A DNA stretch of 64,000 nt from Piezodorus guildinii (GCA_023052935.1 CM041292.1:141945143-142009142), one strand, 5' to 3'; positions 35,580-48,905 are shown, counted from the stretch's first letter. Notes: generated from the sequence alone by a model not told the origin. Made by a program: numbers and translations.

Positions 35580-36540
35580 AATCTTTTTATTTTAGCTATT
35601 GTCATTTAATTATAGAGGAAAATACAAATTCAAATATAAAATGATAGTTAAAAGAAATGCAAGTTATTATAGTCCCATTGTCAGTATAAAACATATAAAA
35701 TAATAATAATAATAAAGTATGAGATTGAAAATATTAATAAAATGAGATACTAAATTATAGCTTATGGAAAATATAAAAAAATTAGAATTATTGGTTACCC
35801 AATGGACGTTTATTATATTATTATTGATTTTTTAGTGCCTCTTCCCACAAGGGTCATTGGCAGTTCTTTGGCATTTCAAACCCTGTTACAGAACTAGATT
35901 CTTTTCAAAGCTGCATTAGGGAATCCATATAATTTTCGGAGTATGGAAGGATTTCACAAGCAGTTTGTTCCATATTCAATAGCTTCCTTTATGAAATGTA
36001 TTCTTGGCAATCTACTAATATGTGGTTCACTGTCCTTGGAACACCACATTTCAAACACATAGGGAGACTTCTAAGCCACAGAGGAGATAGCAATGGGAGA
36101 ATTCACATTGCTTGATCATAAGGAGATATAAGATTGTTTCCTCCCTTGTTGACTTCCTACAGCTTGTGATCCAGTTTGTAATGTTGCATTTTATTTTTAA
36201 CAGTTTTGAAGTACTGCTTCTCAAGGTCTCATCACATTGCTTCATTTGGAAGGTTTTCTTGATGTCACCCAATCTGCCCGAGGAACTTGTCAATAATCTT
36301 GACAGGATGAGCCACGTCTGCTTGAGCTAGCCAGAATTATGTTTATTAAATGTGGCTATTTAACTGGAAAAATAGCTTAGTAAGTATTTTAAATATATAG
36401 TAAATACTTTTGTGCGACTTGATATTTATACCATTAATCTTTCAGGAAGGCATATTAATATAAAAAAACAAGTTACAAGCAATCAGCAAAAATAAGATAT
36501 ACTTAAATATTGATAAAATTATAAAATAGTTATAAAACAA
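35580..36540. other. Intergenic DNA
   Basis: The stretch from about 35820 to 36330 is less AT-rich (CCTCTTCCCACAAGGGTCATTGG and following) and may be an old retroposon relic, but I cannot assign it. The rest is AT-rich. Confidence 0.4.
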
Positions 36541-36554
36541 AATTATAGTGATCC

Positions 36555-36835
36555 TAAAAACCTATACCCATGAACTGTATTAGCATCATTATTTGAAGAG
36601 CCTTGCACTGTTTCTAGCCACAAATGGCTGCGCAAGGAGGCTAAGATCATGCTCATTGACCAGATTTTTCACCCAACTTCTTGGGTACCAACTTTATAGA
36701 AGTTAAATGTGTTTCAAGCCAGTTCCCCTATCCCATGGCTGCTTGCTCCATGGCTTAAATAAGTAAAGTCAGAGTTTAAACCTGGGAGCCAGAGGATAGT
36801 AGTCTATGGCTGTACCACTAGACCACAGCAGTACA
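36555..36835 (-). mobile_element. SINE S1, degraded full-length copy
   Basis: It has a tail ACCCATGAACTGTATTAGC at the left, a body TTCTTGGGTACCAACTTTATA, and a head at the right (minus-strand GTGGTCTAGTGGTACAGCC). The B box has drifted. Confidence 0.65.
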
Positions 36836-37721
36836 ATAAATGATTAGATAAAAACAACATTATTTAACAACTCCTTTTTAAAAATTATTTTAGAAATATC
36901 TATCTATATTATTCCTTGAAAATGCAGCTGAAGGCTATAATTATTTAAGAAAATATGTCACTGTTCAGTTATAAATGGATTTGTCATATTTCAAAATATT
37001 AGTATTGTATTTTCTCGGTTGTTAATTGTCTAGAAAATTTCACATTAAAACAATTTTGTTTTTCCTTGTGAAGTATATTTAAATTTCAAGTATTAAACTT
37101 CAACAATCATCCAACTTCAGGCATCAAAAGGAATAGAACAAGCAATTGTTTATTTCTAACTTTTATTTTCTTGTTAACAAATAGCAACTGACTGGTGAGG
37201 CGAAGTATGAAGTGATGTCTGACTTGGAAAATAATAAAATAATGTATTACAGTGTGATAATCCCATTTGAAAATTGACTAGTTTGTTATTTTTTACACTG
37301 AAGTTTTTAGAGAAAAAATGCTAAAAATAAATATACATATCCCTTTAGATTATTTATATTTTTCAGTTATTTTAATAGAGAATTTCCTGCTCAATTAATT
37401 GAAATACATCTATTGAGGCATTATCCACAAAAAGGGCGCTGGACCTAAGTGGCCTTTTATTATGGATCATTTTATTTGATTTGTCACACTTTAATCTATA
37501 TTCAAGCAAGTTTTTTGGTTTTTGTTAGGCCTATCTGAAGTTTTATGAAGGAAATGGTAAATGTAAATTAACAAAACCTGATTTTAAAATTGATTTTTTA
37601 CTTGGTGTTTTTACTTATTTCCTCTATGTATTCTCTTTTATGATGACATACATGGATCATGTAAACAATGCTAATAAATATCAACAAATTAAAAGCGTGG
37701 TAACAAATAAGTGCTAGGAGA

Positions 37722-37965
37722 GCAACGTGCTTTTGTGGATAGAGCACTAGTCTACTGTTCTCCAGGTCCTGGGTATGAGTCCCAGCTATGAAAGAATATT
37801 ATTTATTCTGTGAATTCAGCCGGGGGGCAACCGTAGGGTAAGAAGACCCTCCTGGGGCAGTCCCAGCCTCTTTAAAGTTGGTACCCAAATTGGAGAAAAA
37901 ATCTGGCAGCTGAGCATGATCAAGGCCTAATTGAAAGAATCAATGGGCATGCCAAAGATTATGAT
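37722..37965 (+). mobile_element. SINE S1, plus-strand copy
   Basis: Head GTGCTTTTGTGGATAGAGC, B box GGGTATGAGTCCCAGC, body GACCCTCCTGGGGCAGTCCC and GAGCATGATCAAGGCCTAAT. It is the only nearly complete plus-strand copy seen. Confidence 0.75.
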
Positions 37966-39154
37966 TATGATATTGCTTCTTTTCCATTTAGTATTGATAT
38001 AAAGTAATTATTTTAAATAAAGTGGTTTTCCAAGTAATCATCCACTCCAACGTAATTCTCCCAAAGAATTTAATGAATTAATATATTTACACCTAAAATA
38101 AATTCAAATGTGCAATATATATGCAGCTTTTAACCCCAATATGGACCATTATAAAATTTGGCTAATTTTGCAATATAAGTATTTATCAGAAAGATTCAAA
38201 ATGACATCTTTAGATAAGAAATTGCCAGACATTTTTAAGAAAATAAATTCTTGTTTAGAAAGTTTAAACCGAATATTATTTTCCCCTTTTTACTGTAATT
38301 GTAAAAGTATTATAGGAGAATAAAAAATTGTAGCATATGTTTGATAATTGACAAATTAATAATTAGGGTAATGGACACAAGATAAATTCATAAGGAGAAT
38401 TAGTTGTTGTTATTGATGTATTTTATTATCTGTTGTTATGTTGTTGTTGTTTTTTTATGGCATGCAGTGGTATGAAAGACAGCAGGTATTTTATATATTT
38501 GTACTTTATATACATTAATTATTGGCAGTATTTATATTGGCTCCTCAAGGAAACCGACATATGAATAGGTTTTATGTATTTGATATGTCTGAAAATGCAA
38601 GAATACAAATATCTAATACAGAATCGACCCATTGCGGTATTCTAAATTGGCAGTTAATAATTAAAATTAGATTTCCTTACAAAGATATGTTATTAATTCA
38701 CTATAGTACCTGGTGGCATATAGGAAAAACAATGAAAATAATTATTAGATTTTAACAAACTGATTCTATTCAAAATATTGTAAAACAAGGCAGTTTGCTT
38801 GATTTGTATAATTAAAATATATTTTATAACTTGTTGAATGAAATTAAGAATACTAAGTGTGATCATAGAAGTCACCATTGCTTGCCACGCCATTTATAGA
38901 AAACAAGCACATGATGTAGAAATTATATTACTGTTTATGGTTTAGGGGCCTCAGCTGTGATTTAGGACTTATTCTGTAAGGAACTCCAGCAGATCTCATC
39001 TTCCAACATACTTTGCATCCACTAATCCAACTCACTCCAAAACATTTCCCCATTGCAACTATTATATTATTTTCTATTAAATTAACTAATAATGCACCTT
39101 CTATTTAAAATCATTCAAATTTAAAAACATTACTCGACACTAAAGAGCCTTTAG

Positions 39155-39160
<6 letters not shown>
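37966..39160. other. Intergenic DNA
   Basis: The short frames at 38108-38323 and 38522-38755 show no motif, signal peptide or splice context that I can support. A poly-A run of about 28 lies at 39160-39187, possibly the tail of an old retroposon. Confidence 0.4.
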
Positions 39161-39188
<28 letters not shown>

Positions 39189-39284
39189 AAGCATAGAAAG
39201 TAATTGTTTATATTCATTCATTTAATTTTGATTAAATTTCAATGCTGTAGTTTGTGTGATTACACATTCCAATATGTCTGCAGC

Positions 39285-39460
39285 AGGCTAAAAAGAAGTT
39301 AGATGAGAGACCTCCTGACATGAGTGCGTAATAGGAATCATGCGAGGAAGAGGTACCACTGGGCATCCTCTCTCCACATCCATGTCCAACATGTCAGCCA
39401 CAATATCAAAATCTTACCTCACATTCACTGATTGTCAACTGCATGACAGGTGTTAATAAA
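39285..39460. repeat. Repeat R4 fragment
   Basis: It shares AGTTAGATGAGAGACCTCC and CACATTCACTGATTGTCAA with about 3265-3355. Class unknown. Confidence 0.5.
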
Positions 39461-39984
39461 AAAATATTTATATTTAAACAAAATTAAAATAATAATTTAT
39501 TAATAATCAGAAATATCCGAATCGTGAAAAAACCCTGATGGTCCTCTTTGGACATTAATAAAAATGTCTTCTCACCTTTGTATTTATTTATTATTTCTTT
39601 TTTTTTTTTTTTGTCTCAGTTCGGGTATATGGTAAATAGTTCATGAAAAGGTATTTATATCTCATGATACATTTTAAAACAAAGAAGTGTTCCATCCTTG
39701 ATGTAAAAATAGTGTTGAATTTCGAAACTACTATTCCTGGTCTAGGGTATTTATTGAAAAAATGAAGAAAACACTCACTTCAGATATTTATTATTGTCCT
39801 ATCTGTTATAACCAAAAATTATGATGAAGTTTTTGATCTTCTATTAATTCTTATTTAAAATACACAACATCAATGATGACATCTGTAAAATTGAAGTATT
39901 ATGTTCCTTTTGGGATGTGATTTATTTAGTCCATAGCCTTGATTCAAGTACTTGAAAACTACTATAGAGTAGCTCTTATTGGTT

Positions 39985-40085
39985 AGCTATTACCTGTACC
40001 TCTTCAACCCATGAAGGCTAAGAACATATAGAGATTAACACCGTTTTTAGACCAACGGCTGTTTTCATGCTGAGTAATGAAGGGA
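39985..40085 (-). mobile_element. SINE S1 tail fragment
   Basis: ACCTGTACCTCTTCAACCC and CCAACGGCTGTTTTCATGC match the S1 tail. The head is absent. Confidence 0.65.
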
Positions 40086-40089
40086 ACTA

Positions 40090-41750
40090 ATATATCCTTA
40101 CCTGGTTTGTTTGAATATGTTTTTTATAAGAAATATAGCCAGTTCTATTCGTATTGGGAATGCCCAGGAAGCAAATAAAGATGAATTCAATCATTATTCT
40201 TTGTTAGTCATTGATAAAAAATATTTTAATATAGTTTTACAATACTTTATGATAGAAAAAGTGCTTCTTGAGGAATCAGGACAATACTTGATTAAGGGTT
40301 TTACTACTTAATTATACTTGACTGTTTACTAATTAGTAGTCTCTATGTGGTGTGAAAATTATTACACAAAGTGGTGGTTATTCCGTTTGTGTATGTGATT
40401 CCTTATGTATATTAAATAAAAATGCTATTGCTCAGTAGAAGGAAAAATAAATATAAAATATTAATCAATGGTGGAGTAAATCATAAACATAAATGGAAAG
40501 TCTTCATCCCGATTGACTTCATGTTGCATACAAATTGTTTATCATTAATTAACTGCCAGAATATCTATTACAGTTTAGAACATTCTGATTAGAAAGTTAA
40601 TTCCAAAGAAGTAAGAAAATTGGATGAGCAGGAACTGATTAAGAGAGGCTTCTTGGTTATTAAAATCTCCAGATCCCTCTCATCTTTTAGAATTAAATAA
40701 ATTATCATCCAAAAAAAAAAAAAAAAGAAAATAAATTAAATAAAATAAAGAAATGTAAGGTACAATGAAGTAGACTATAGTTCTAGTATGTAAAATATGA
40801 TTACTTTCACTGCCCTGTCCCTCTTTACCTCTATTCAGAATTTATAATGAGAAATTTAATTAAGTTGGCTTGTTAATTTATATAAATTTTTAATTTATTG
40901 AATATAAATTTCACATATTGTTATTTTATTAATATATTCAATAAATAATAATTAAAAAAAATAAATATGTTTGTAACACAGTTTTCAATAGTCATCAACA
41001 ATTTGATATATAAACACAACAATTTTGTGTTTTACTCACATCAGGATTCAATCTCTTTTTCATTGTTCACTGCTCTTTGTACATATTTTTTATATTTTTA
41101 TAGTTATATATTAACAATTTTTGCATGTATTTTCCCATTTATCATCGTTTTATCAATATTCTACCAGTAATTAACAATCTATAATTTAAATATGCGTGTC
41201 TGTTGGAAGTATGCTAAATAATATTCCATTTTGTTTTTAGATGTGTTAAATTATTTTACCAAGAGTTCATTTGAATCTTTTTGGTCATTTCCACAATATA
41301 GTCTAACTCTTCAGTGCTCTTCAACATTAGCTTCTTACTGTATAATCATAGGAGTTATTGCCTGAGCCTGTCAAGTCTAATAGAGTTTTATTTTATAGAG
41401 AAAATATAGTAAGAATGTTTTTGAATTATTTTCTCTAAAAAGTAAACCTAAAACATTTATTTAAAAAATTAAAACTAGTTTATCATATTTTCTCTCTGAT
41501 GATGGGACACTAATTGAGTTTGCCACAATAGGTAGTTTCATGCCTAATGTTTATATTTTATCTGTCATTGAGATGGCGTAAGCCTGAACATTGAATGGAA
41601 ATCAAATTTTTGCTAGAAAATAAAGTTTTATTTGGAGCATTTCGTAAAATGGTAACGTAAGAATATCCAGAACACACTAGAATACCTATTATTTTACTAA
41701 TCTTATTCAATATATTTATTAATTAATTTAAATTCATGATATAAAACATT
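40090..41750. other. AT-rich intergenic DNA
   Basis: I see no gene, tRNA head or terminal repeat here. The 40967-41170 frame is AT-rich with no support. Confidence 0.45.
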
Positions 41751-41869
41751 AAAATTAACAATTATATAATAGTTGAGGATGGTTTGAAATATTGCACCAC
41801 AAGACGCAAAGAAATGATATATGACGAAAGCTAAAAGCATTACGAAACACCAAGGTCATCAAACTGCGT

Positions 41870-41965
41870 TGCAACCGATCGCGCGGTTGGCAACAGGCAT
41901 CGTTAGCGCCGGCGCGGTGGCAACCACCGCACCCACCAACCGCTGCGGTCACAGTTCTTGTAGCG
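41870..41965 (+). promoter_or_regulatory. GC-rich promoter region of HMR-D
   Basis: A GC-rich island in AT-rich DNA. It has repeated GGCAAC half-sites (41889, 41919) and CCGCTGCGGTCACAGTTCTTG at about 41940-41960, which parallels CCGCAGCGGTCGGCAGTTCTG of HMR-C. No TATA box is clear. Confidence 0.45.
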
Positions 41966-42011
41966 GCACAATCCTAGTAGGTCTGACTTCCTCGAGAATA
42001 CCGTCCACACT

Positions 42012-43154
42012 ATGTTCAAGCGTATGGGTCATCTTAACCAGATGCATTTTCCAATGATGTTTGGAAGGATGCACGGAATGAAGCACCGAATGAGGCACAG
42101 ACCCCATGGAAGAAGAAACCATCACATGATGCATTTACTAAACAAAATGGGCCCGCGTATGATGCATAAAATGCGATCTCATATGCATAAGCCTCATGGA
42201 CTTCACCGTCACATGATGAAAACATCATCTGTGTCATCCCGGAATGCACCACATGATGTCTGGAATGAGGCAACATAAGGCTCATGGAGCCCGGCCTGCT
42301 TTTGGAATGGGCCATCACGAAATGGGCCCTTACAAGATGCACCACCGTATGACACGTAGGGGATCATCTCCGTTCATGGGATGTAAGTCATCGAAAAGGA
42401 TGTAATTCATTATTAAAAATAACTCAAAAATGTTATAAAAAATGAAATTCACGTTAACGAATTACTTCAAACTAAAACTAATTTAATTTAGAGAATCAAG
42501 AAACCATATTTTTATGCTTTTCGTTCAAAATGAACCATGAATGATTTGAAATGTCACTTACTTCCTTTATCAATGTCCTACTGATATGAATATCAAAAAA
42601 GATCACTGAACACTTATTCGGGGGAAAAAAGAAAAATTAATTAAATTTGAAATACGAAAACGAAATCTACTTGTAAATTTAGTAATTTTAACATCATTAA
42701 TTTTCAAAAGCATCTTCATTCCTAATACTTATATCAGTTTTGCTTTTATTTTCAATATTTCCTGAATAAATATTCGCGAACTTCCCTTTGCTATAAGTTG
42801 AACCGATCACACCCCACGCTCCTCCACATACTGTTGAACGTGAATTGAACCTTGCGTTGAAACCCCTCCACTACGGTTTATGTTTCATTCATTCTAACTT
42901 ATCAATGATTTCAAGAAAAGTAAACATATTGTTCTGGTCAATAGAAACAGCGATATTTTTATCTACTTGTAAATATCCAAAATGTTGTTTAAAAATAATT
43001 AAAATCTAACTATAGTTTAGCATCGATCTTTCATTTCTGAAAAGAATCTTTATAACAGACACATATACTTTATGTATTGTAGTTAAATGTTTGTGGTGAT
43101 ATTTTTTTTTTTTTTTAAATCGTAATTTATTTTATAGGTGAATGCTGTGTGTAA
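42012..43154 (+). pseudogene. HMR-D: His/Met-rich family member with a frame break
   Basis: The start MFKRMGHLNQMHFPMMFGR opens a frame of 88 codons that runs rich in His, Met and Arg (HGMKHRMRHRPHG, GPRMMHKMRSHMHKPHGLH). About 42220-42235 the composition switches to the next frame (HHMMSGMRQHKAHGARPAFG, MGHHEMGPYKMHHRM), so the first frame stops at 42278. The second frame ends at a good donor (GGGAT|GTAAGT at 42382). An acceptor at 43137 (TTTTATAG) and a short exon to 43154 would add CECCV; AATAAA follows at 43317. Net shift is +1 or -2. This is either a pseudogene or a base error in the assembly. The family match to HMR-E and HMR-F is by composition and the HKPHGL, GHHEMG motifs. Confidence 0.6.
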
Positions 43155-43599
43155 ACCTACGTGAGGAAGACGAAATTCATGAGATGAAGTTATTGAAATG
43201 AAATCATATGTAATAAGGAGCTTCAGAACAAGCAGAGGTCAAACATCAAACACAAACATTAAAATATTACAATGATAAAACTCCGAAAAGAGTCATTTAA
43301 AAAAATATTTATTTTTAATAAACTACCTGTATCTTATAAGTAACCTTTTATATCTTTTTAATTTACTATGATGACGATTATTTAAAAAAAAACAAAAAAC
43401 ATTATTTACTAATGTTTACATTTTCATCAAATTAATAGAAAATAAATATGATTGTGTGATAAGATGGTCTATTTATTCAATTCCTATTTTATAACCAGCA
43501 AAAATTGATTTTTATAAATTGCTACTTTAAACTTGAATAAATCTGATTTTTTCTATTTCTAGCTGTCTTCAATTTATTTTTATTTAATACAATTTTACC

Positions 43600-43985
43600 C
43601 TTATGCCTACTTCTTATTTTTATCCAACTTTTCCTGTAAAGGTGGTATACAACTTTTCAAAGGTGGTATATGATGAACAACAAAGGTCTAGTGGAAGTGT
43701 CATAAAGGATTGCTCCTACTAGTGCAATTATAATAGTTTTATTTATTGATATTTAAAATTATATTTAATATAAAATACAACACTTAAAAGTGAAGAACTG
43801 CGATATTCTGTCAAGATTGACATTCAGAGAAACTACCCTTTAAAATGGCTAGAACTCAAATATCGTTTCTATTAGTTTAGTAGGTCCTTAAGCAACGTTC
43901 TTCTCAGATAATTTAGAGGATTATTGGGAATCGAAGAAGACGCAGGGTTTGAAATGCGTGGGAATCGAAAGGAAATAAAAAAAAG
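43600..43985. repeat. Interspersed repeat R3, copy 2
   Basis: It parallels 33500-33912 from the TTTTTATCCAACTTTT end to GGGAATCGAAAGGAAATAAA. Confidence 0.7.
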
Positions 43986-44189
43986 GCGTCTGGATCGAGC
44001 TAAATCGTCAACATAATATGTGTTATAGATGAATTCGTTCGAGACAAATTGAGGACCATTGAGGATTTTACGAAGGGTATTGGATTGTCAGTACTGAATA
44101 TGATATGGGAGGACTAAATACTATGACACAGGACTAAATATGATGAGAGCAGTTCGGTTTATTAGAGTTGCAAAGCTCAGTGTGTCGAA

Positions 44190-45890
44190 ATAAATGCTAC
44201 TATTGCATCTATTTAAGCTATATGTTGTATACAATGCTATGAAAACTCAGGCCAATGTCATAGGTTCCTCTTCCCTCATCAGATTTGATACCAACTTTCC
44301 TAATCTAATTCTAAGTTATCACCCAATCACCTTCAGATTATCACTAATTAAACAGAGCATCGCCATCGATCAAACCCTTTAGTGAAACTTCATAATTTCT
44401 CGCAGAACAATGAGTACCCTTTAACTTTTCAATCACTCCCGTCATCTTCATCCACTCACAAGCTCCTTGTTCCGCCACTTATTTTCCCCTACTTTTATTA
44501 TGGTTGTGTGGTATATGAAGGCCTCTCGACTATGTTTAAGGACTGATTTAAACGAATAATGTTATGTTATTATTATTATTTAAGAAAATTACTACTAGTT
44601 ATGTTCTTATTCTAATCCTTAAGGCCCAGAAAACCTCCCTATATAATAAAATCACCGGATCATTCATATATCCACAGCCTCCTTCAATTTAAATCTAAAG
44701 TCCACTGGAAACAAGATCGCGCCATTCCGTCCTTATTATCCCCTATACATTCAGAGGGTGTAGGTGAAAGTGTTTATTTTTATAAATACTTTGCTCATAT
44801 TAGTTGGTATACAACACCATAGTGGCTGTAGTTATTTAAAAACAATGAATATATTTCTTTAATATTTAACATTTATAACTAGAAAAGGGATTCTATGTTT
44901 TTGCACGTTCAATTTGCTTGCTTGTATCAGCTTCAAAACCAATGTTTTTGTGGGACATCTCGATTAAACATTATCGCTTCACTACCTATGTAATTTTTGA
45001 GATTCTAGGAAGACAAATAAATGTTAACTTTCTTTTTACACTCACTTGTTTACGTATATATATAATATATATATATAAAATATTAGGGTTTAGACGTGAA
45101 AATTTTCGGAAATAAATTTTTTAGGATCCCTTGAGTCCAAAATCATGGAAATTGGTCTGTCTGTATGTGTGGTAAGTTTAGCATGAGAACGAAAAGTCAG
45201 AAATCGCATATTTAAAACAACTATAAGCTCCAATAATCGAATAACAACATTTCTATAAAATTTGTTTTCAGTACTTCGAAGAGGTCTAATGTTACCCACT
45301 CATACAAAGAGTTGAATTGGCTCCTTCCCTCTAGGAAGATATTTCCTTGGATCATACCTTTACCAAAACATTAACTCCCAACATCCTCTTTATATCCAGA
45401 GTCTCCTTCAATTCAAATCCTCAGTTCACTCTCTTGAAACAAGATAGGGCCAATCTGACATTTACATTCCTACGTACAAAACTAAAACTTTCGATCGTTC
45501 TTTTATTGTCCGCTCCATTACTCATTGGAATTCTCTGCTTACCTGTATCCGCCATGCTGATTCTTTATCTCATTCAAATTCCAACTTTTCCAACACCTGT
45601 CATCCCAAACTGACATATTATAATATAAAACTTTGAAAATGTAATGCATATATATGTTTGTAATATTAATGTATGTATTGTTTATCAATACATTTATTTA
45701 ACACAATAGTCTCCAGAAGATTTCTTTTTTGCTGTATAATATTTTCTTCTTTCTTATATCATTATTGTAGATAATAACTAACTATCGGAATTCGGTCTAT
45801 TGGTTAGACATTATATTATTTTAAATATCAATGTACATAATTGTTTTTCTTAAGAGAACCAGTCCCATAATAAAAATATTTTATATTATA
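44190..45890 (+). pseudogene. Jockey-like LINE 3' half, decayed and interrupted
   Basis: Pieces match the better copy at 57060-58085: MKTQANVIGSSSLIRFDTNF against ATKTQAIVIGSNPLLRSHTT, ILSYHPITF against TLNDHPITF, and a later block at 45300-45610. The 3' end near 45850 (CTTAAGAGAACCAGTCCCAT) parallels the other copy's tail. A repeat R1 piece (45070-45275) is inserted in it. Confidence 0.7.
45070..45275 (+). repeat. Interspersed repeat R1, partial copy within LINE
   Basis: GACGTGAAAATTTTCGGAAAT, GATCCCTTGAGTCCAAAATC and GTGTGGTAAGTTTAGC follow the order of the R1 start at 16600-16700. Confidence 0.65.
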
Positions 45891-46068
45891 TTCTTTACGT
45901 AAATGGACATTTTTTTAATAGTTGGTGATTTTGTTAGTAGCATATTATAATTAGTGAAGCTGTTTTCGTTTATAATAATTCTTATTGATGCTTTTGGCTG
46001 TGTCATTATTTTAAATGGAATTTATATCTCCGAATCATTTTGAAATTCATTCCCAAATCCAAACCAAA

Positions 46069-46137
46069 TGAGTTGGAAACCGTGACCTTTGCAGTAGAAG
46101 GCTGTTGTGCTAGCCGATATGCTGCAGGTGATCCCTA
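46069..46137 (-). mobile_element. SINE S3 head fragment
   Basis: The minus strand reads GGCTAGCACAACAGCCTTCT then AAAGGTCACGGTTTCCAACT, the S3 tRNA-like head with a mutated B box. Confidence 0.55.
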
Positions 46138-46139
46138 GC

Positions 46140-48180
46140 TTACATGTTTAAAAGACACTATTTCTTTCGTAAACCTTTTTAGGTATAATTTATTTGCATT
46201 ATACGAAAAAATATTCATAAAAGAAAGTTACCATTCACTTATGACGCATTTATAAAAGAAACTAAAAAGCGACAATGTCTATGAAGCTGAAAATTATAAT
46301 AAAGGTCCGCTTATTGTCTACACGTGCAATATGGCTGCGTTTGAAAAAAGTTGTCCTGTAAGTGATAGATAATAAGAATGGTTTTTAAAGACTACACAAA
46401 AATGATTTTCGATTATTTAAAAAAATAAACGTCTCCTGAAACATTATAGGCACCTACTTATTTGTAAGGTAATCGAATGTTTTACGTAATCAATTAAATC
46501 TGACCAGTAGTATCAACAGTTCTAAATATAAAACAAATATATCAAAAATATTTATATCCAGGTTTGTTGTAAAAACTTATAAATATTCAATTGTTAATGG
46601 ATTTTTAAAATGATTTTTTTTTTTTTTAATTCTTTTTTGAAATTCACAACTGTACAATTTACATAGTAGAATAAGTAAATGTGCTAAAAATGATTTTAAG
46701 TGACTAAAAATCATTTAGCTATTTTAAATAAATATTTTCTAAAACCTAAAGATAATTTATTTTTCTTTTTTTTTTTAATCCCACGAATGTTGCTAATTTA
46801 TATTAATAACATAGGAATTTTTTTCATTTTAACCTTGCAAACTCGTGACAATATAAAATTACGTTTAAATACTTATATCATCTTTTACCATGTACGCATA
46901 AGTGTAAATTTAAACCAACACAAAATGAAACATTCGCGAACCAAGCAGCGGTTTACTGCTACTTTTCTTATAAATGTACTGATAATATTCTATAATTAAA
47001 AATTTATGATAGTTTAAAATGAAATACATGCTTTATCACAGGTACTAAACTTATTTTATCCTACTACGTGACCTTAGGGTTGATATATCGGAAAACAACT
47101 GATATAAGGAAAAATAATAATTCGGCTCTGCTGATAATAGTAACCTGATCTTAAATAGACCCTTGTTCTGCAATAGGAAGAAGTTTTGTAAGAAGTGATT
47201 TAAGTTTTTTAGGAATAAAATAGAAAATTATTTTATTATGGGACAAAGCCCCTTAAGAATAAGAAATCCTAAAATAAAGAAAACATATCTGACCAGAATA
47301 CATCAACTAGATTTAATTATTTTCATAGATAAAGAAGGCAAAGTAATTTATAAACAAATTACATAATAAATTAAAAATAAATACATCATTAGAATCAGAA
47401 GTAATAAACAACCAATTTTGAAAAAAAAAAAAAAAAGCTATTCGGAGATTATAGTGATTAAGTGTAATTAAAAAATTAATATTAAAGTTTTTCCATTTTA
47501 AAGTATGTTGGTAGCTTCATTCTAGTCCAGAAACTGAACATTATTTTTTTAATTATATTCTACAATACCTAATTTATAAAAAATAAAAATATAAAAGAGA
47601 AATGTTTTATTGATTAAAGCAATGACTATATTGGAAGATGAAGGATAGGTACTGTGGAACAGTTAGTAACTAGTTCTTTGTTGATTGCTCAGATTTGCAG
47701 TTTTTTTTGTTTTGTTTTTTAGTTTATTGAAATCTTGGACTTTATTTCGATAATAGAATAAATAATATAATGCGGCTTGATGTTTCGTTGATGAACTGCC
47801 CATTAGTAGCACTTCAATGTTGATTATTCAATTCAAACGCGAAATAGCCCTCAATGGCCATAGGACGTGACAACGCAGTTTAAAATAATGGAAACCAACT
47901 CTTTTGTTGTGTGTTCAACCTCGCTGCTCATCAACAAAAGCTGTTTTATTCTTACGATTATATATTTTTTTTTATTTGATGGTGTGTTGGGCTACAAGAT
48001 GTACATAACATACAAAGACGACGCAAAGTGAAAAATATGGCGTTCTAACGGCCAAACTTACTCAACCCTTCGTTAAAATATGATGAACGGCAATTATAAA
48101 TACTTACATTCAACAGATGTATACATACATACACCTTTTTTCCGTTTATTTAGGAACGAATTTAAAATAAACTTATTTGA
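46140..48180. other. Intergenic DNA
   Basis: A short LINE-tail-like piece (GGGACAAAGCCCCTTAAGAA at about 47240) matches the tail at 57060-57080. Otherwise AT-rich with no supported gene. Confidence 0.45.
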
Positions 48181-48185
48181 GTAAG

Positions 48186-48905
48186 CTTCACTGTGTGACT
48201 TGTTTGTTTTTTTCAAAACCAAACAGTATACTTTATAAGAATTATTTATCGGTTTTCATTAAAACCTAAGTGTCTGTTATCGCTTATAAACGAATTTTCT
48301 ATCTTAAAACGTAATTGGGACTTTAATTAATTCATATAAAAAACAAGTCACATAGTGAAGCTTACCATTATGTGACTTGTTTTTTGTTTTGTTTTTCAAA
48401 ACCAAACAGTATACTTTATAAGAATTATTTATCGGTTTTCATTAAAACCTAAGTGTCTGTTATCGCTTATAAACGAATTTTCTATCTTAAAACGTAATTG
48501 GGACTTTAATTAATTCATATAAAAAAACAAGTCACATAGTAAGTGAAGCTTACCATTATGTGACTTGTTTTTTGTTTTGTTTTCAAAACCAAACAGTATA
48601 CTTTATAAGAATTATTTATCGGTTTTCATTAAAACCTAAGTGTCTGTTATCGTTTATAAACGAATTTTCTATCTTAAAACGTAATGTGGACTTTAACTAA
48701 TTCATATAAAAAACATGTCACATAGTGAAGCTTACCATTATGTGACTTGTTTTTTTTTTTTGTTTTTTTCAAAACCAAACAGTATACTTTATAAGAATTA
48801 TTTATTGGTTTTCATTAAAACCCAATCGTCTGTTCATGGCTTATTAACGAGTTTTCTTTCTTCAAACGTTATTTAGACTTTAATTAATCCATATCGAAAT
48901 TTGTT
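48186..48905. repeat. Tandem array of a unit bounded by inverted repeats (four copies)
   Basis: Four units of about 180 bp start near 48193, 48368, 48555 and 48738. Each opens (A)TGTGACTTGTTTT and the first three close AAAAAACA(A/T)GTCACAT. Short spacers such as AGTGAAGCTTACCATT lie between units. The shared core includes CAAAACCAAACAGTATACTT and AAACGAATTTTCTATCTTA. The last unit is the most diverged and lacks a clean right end. Confidence 0.85.

Noticed and set aside
11605..37965. tRNA genes suggested by A and B boxes
   Set aside because: Each belongs to a repeated SINE with a non-tRNA body, and the cloverleaf arms do not pair well. They recur in many copies with tails.
38108..38755. Two small plus-strand frames
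   Set aside because: No motif, paralogue, promoter or splice evidence, and the composition is AT-driven.
42034..42345. Minus-strand frames over HMR-D, and similar antisense frames over HMR-A (4422-4781), HMR-B (14937-15266) and HMR-E (50442-50657)
   Set aside because: The family motifs and splice sites are on the other strand. The antisense products have no shared features.
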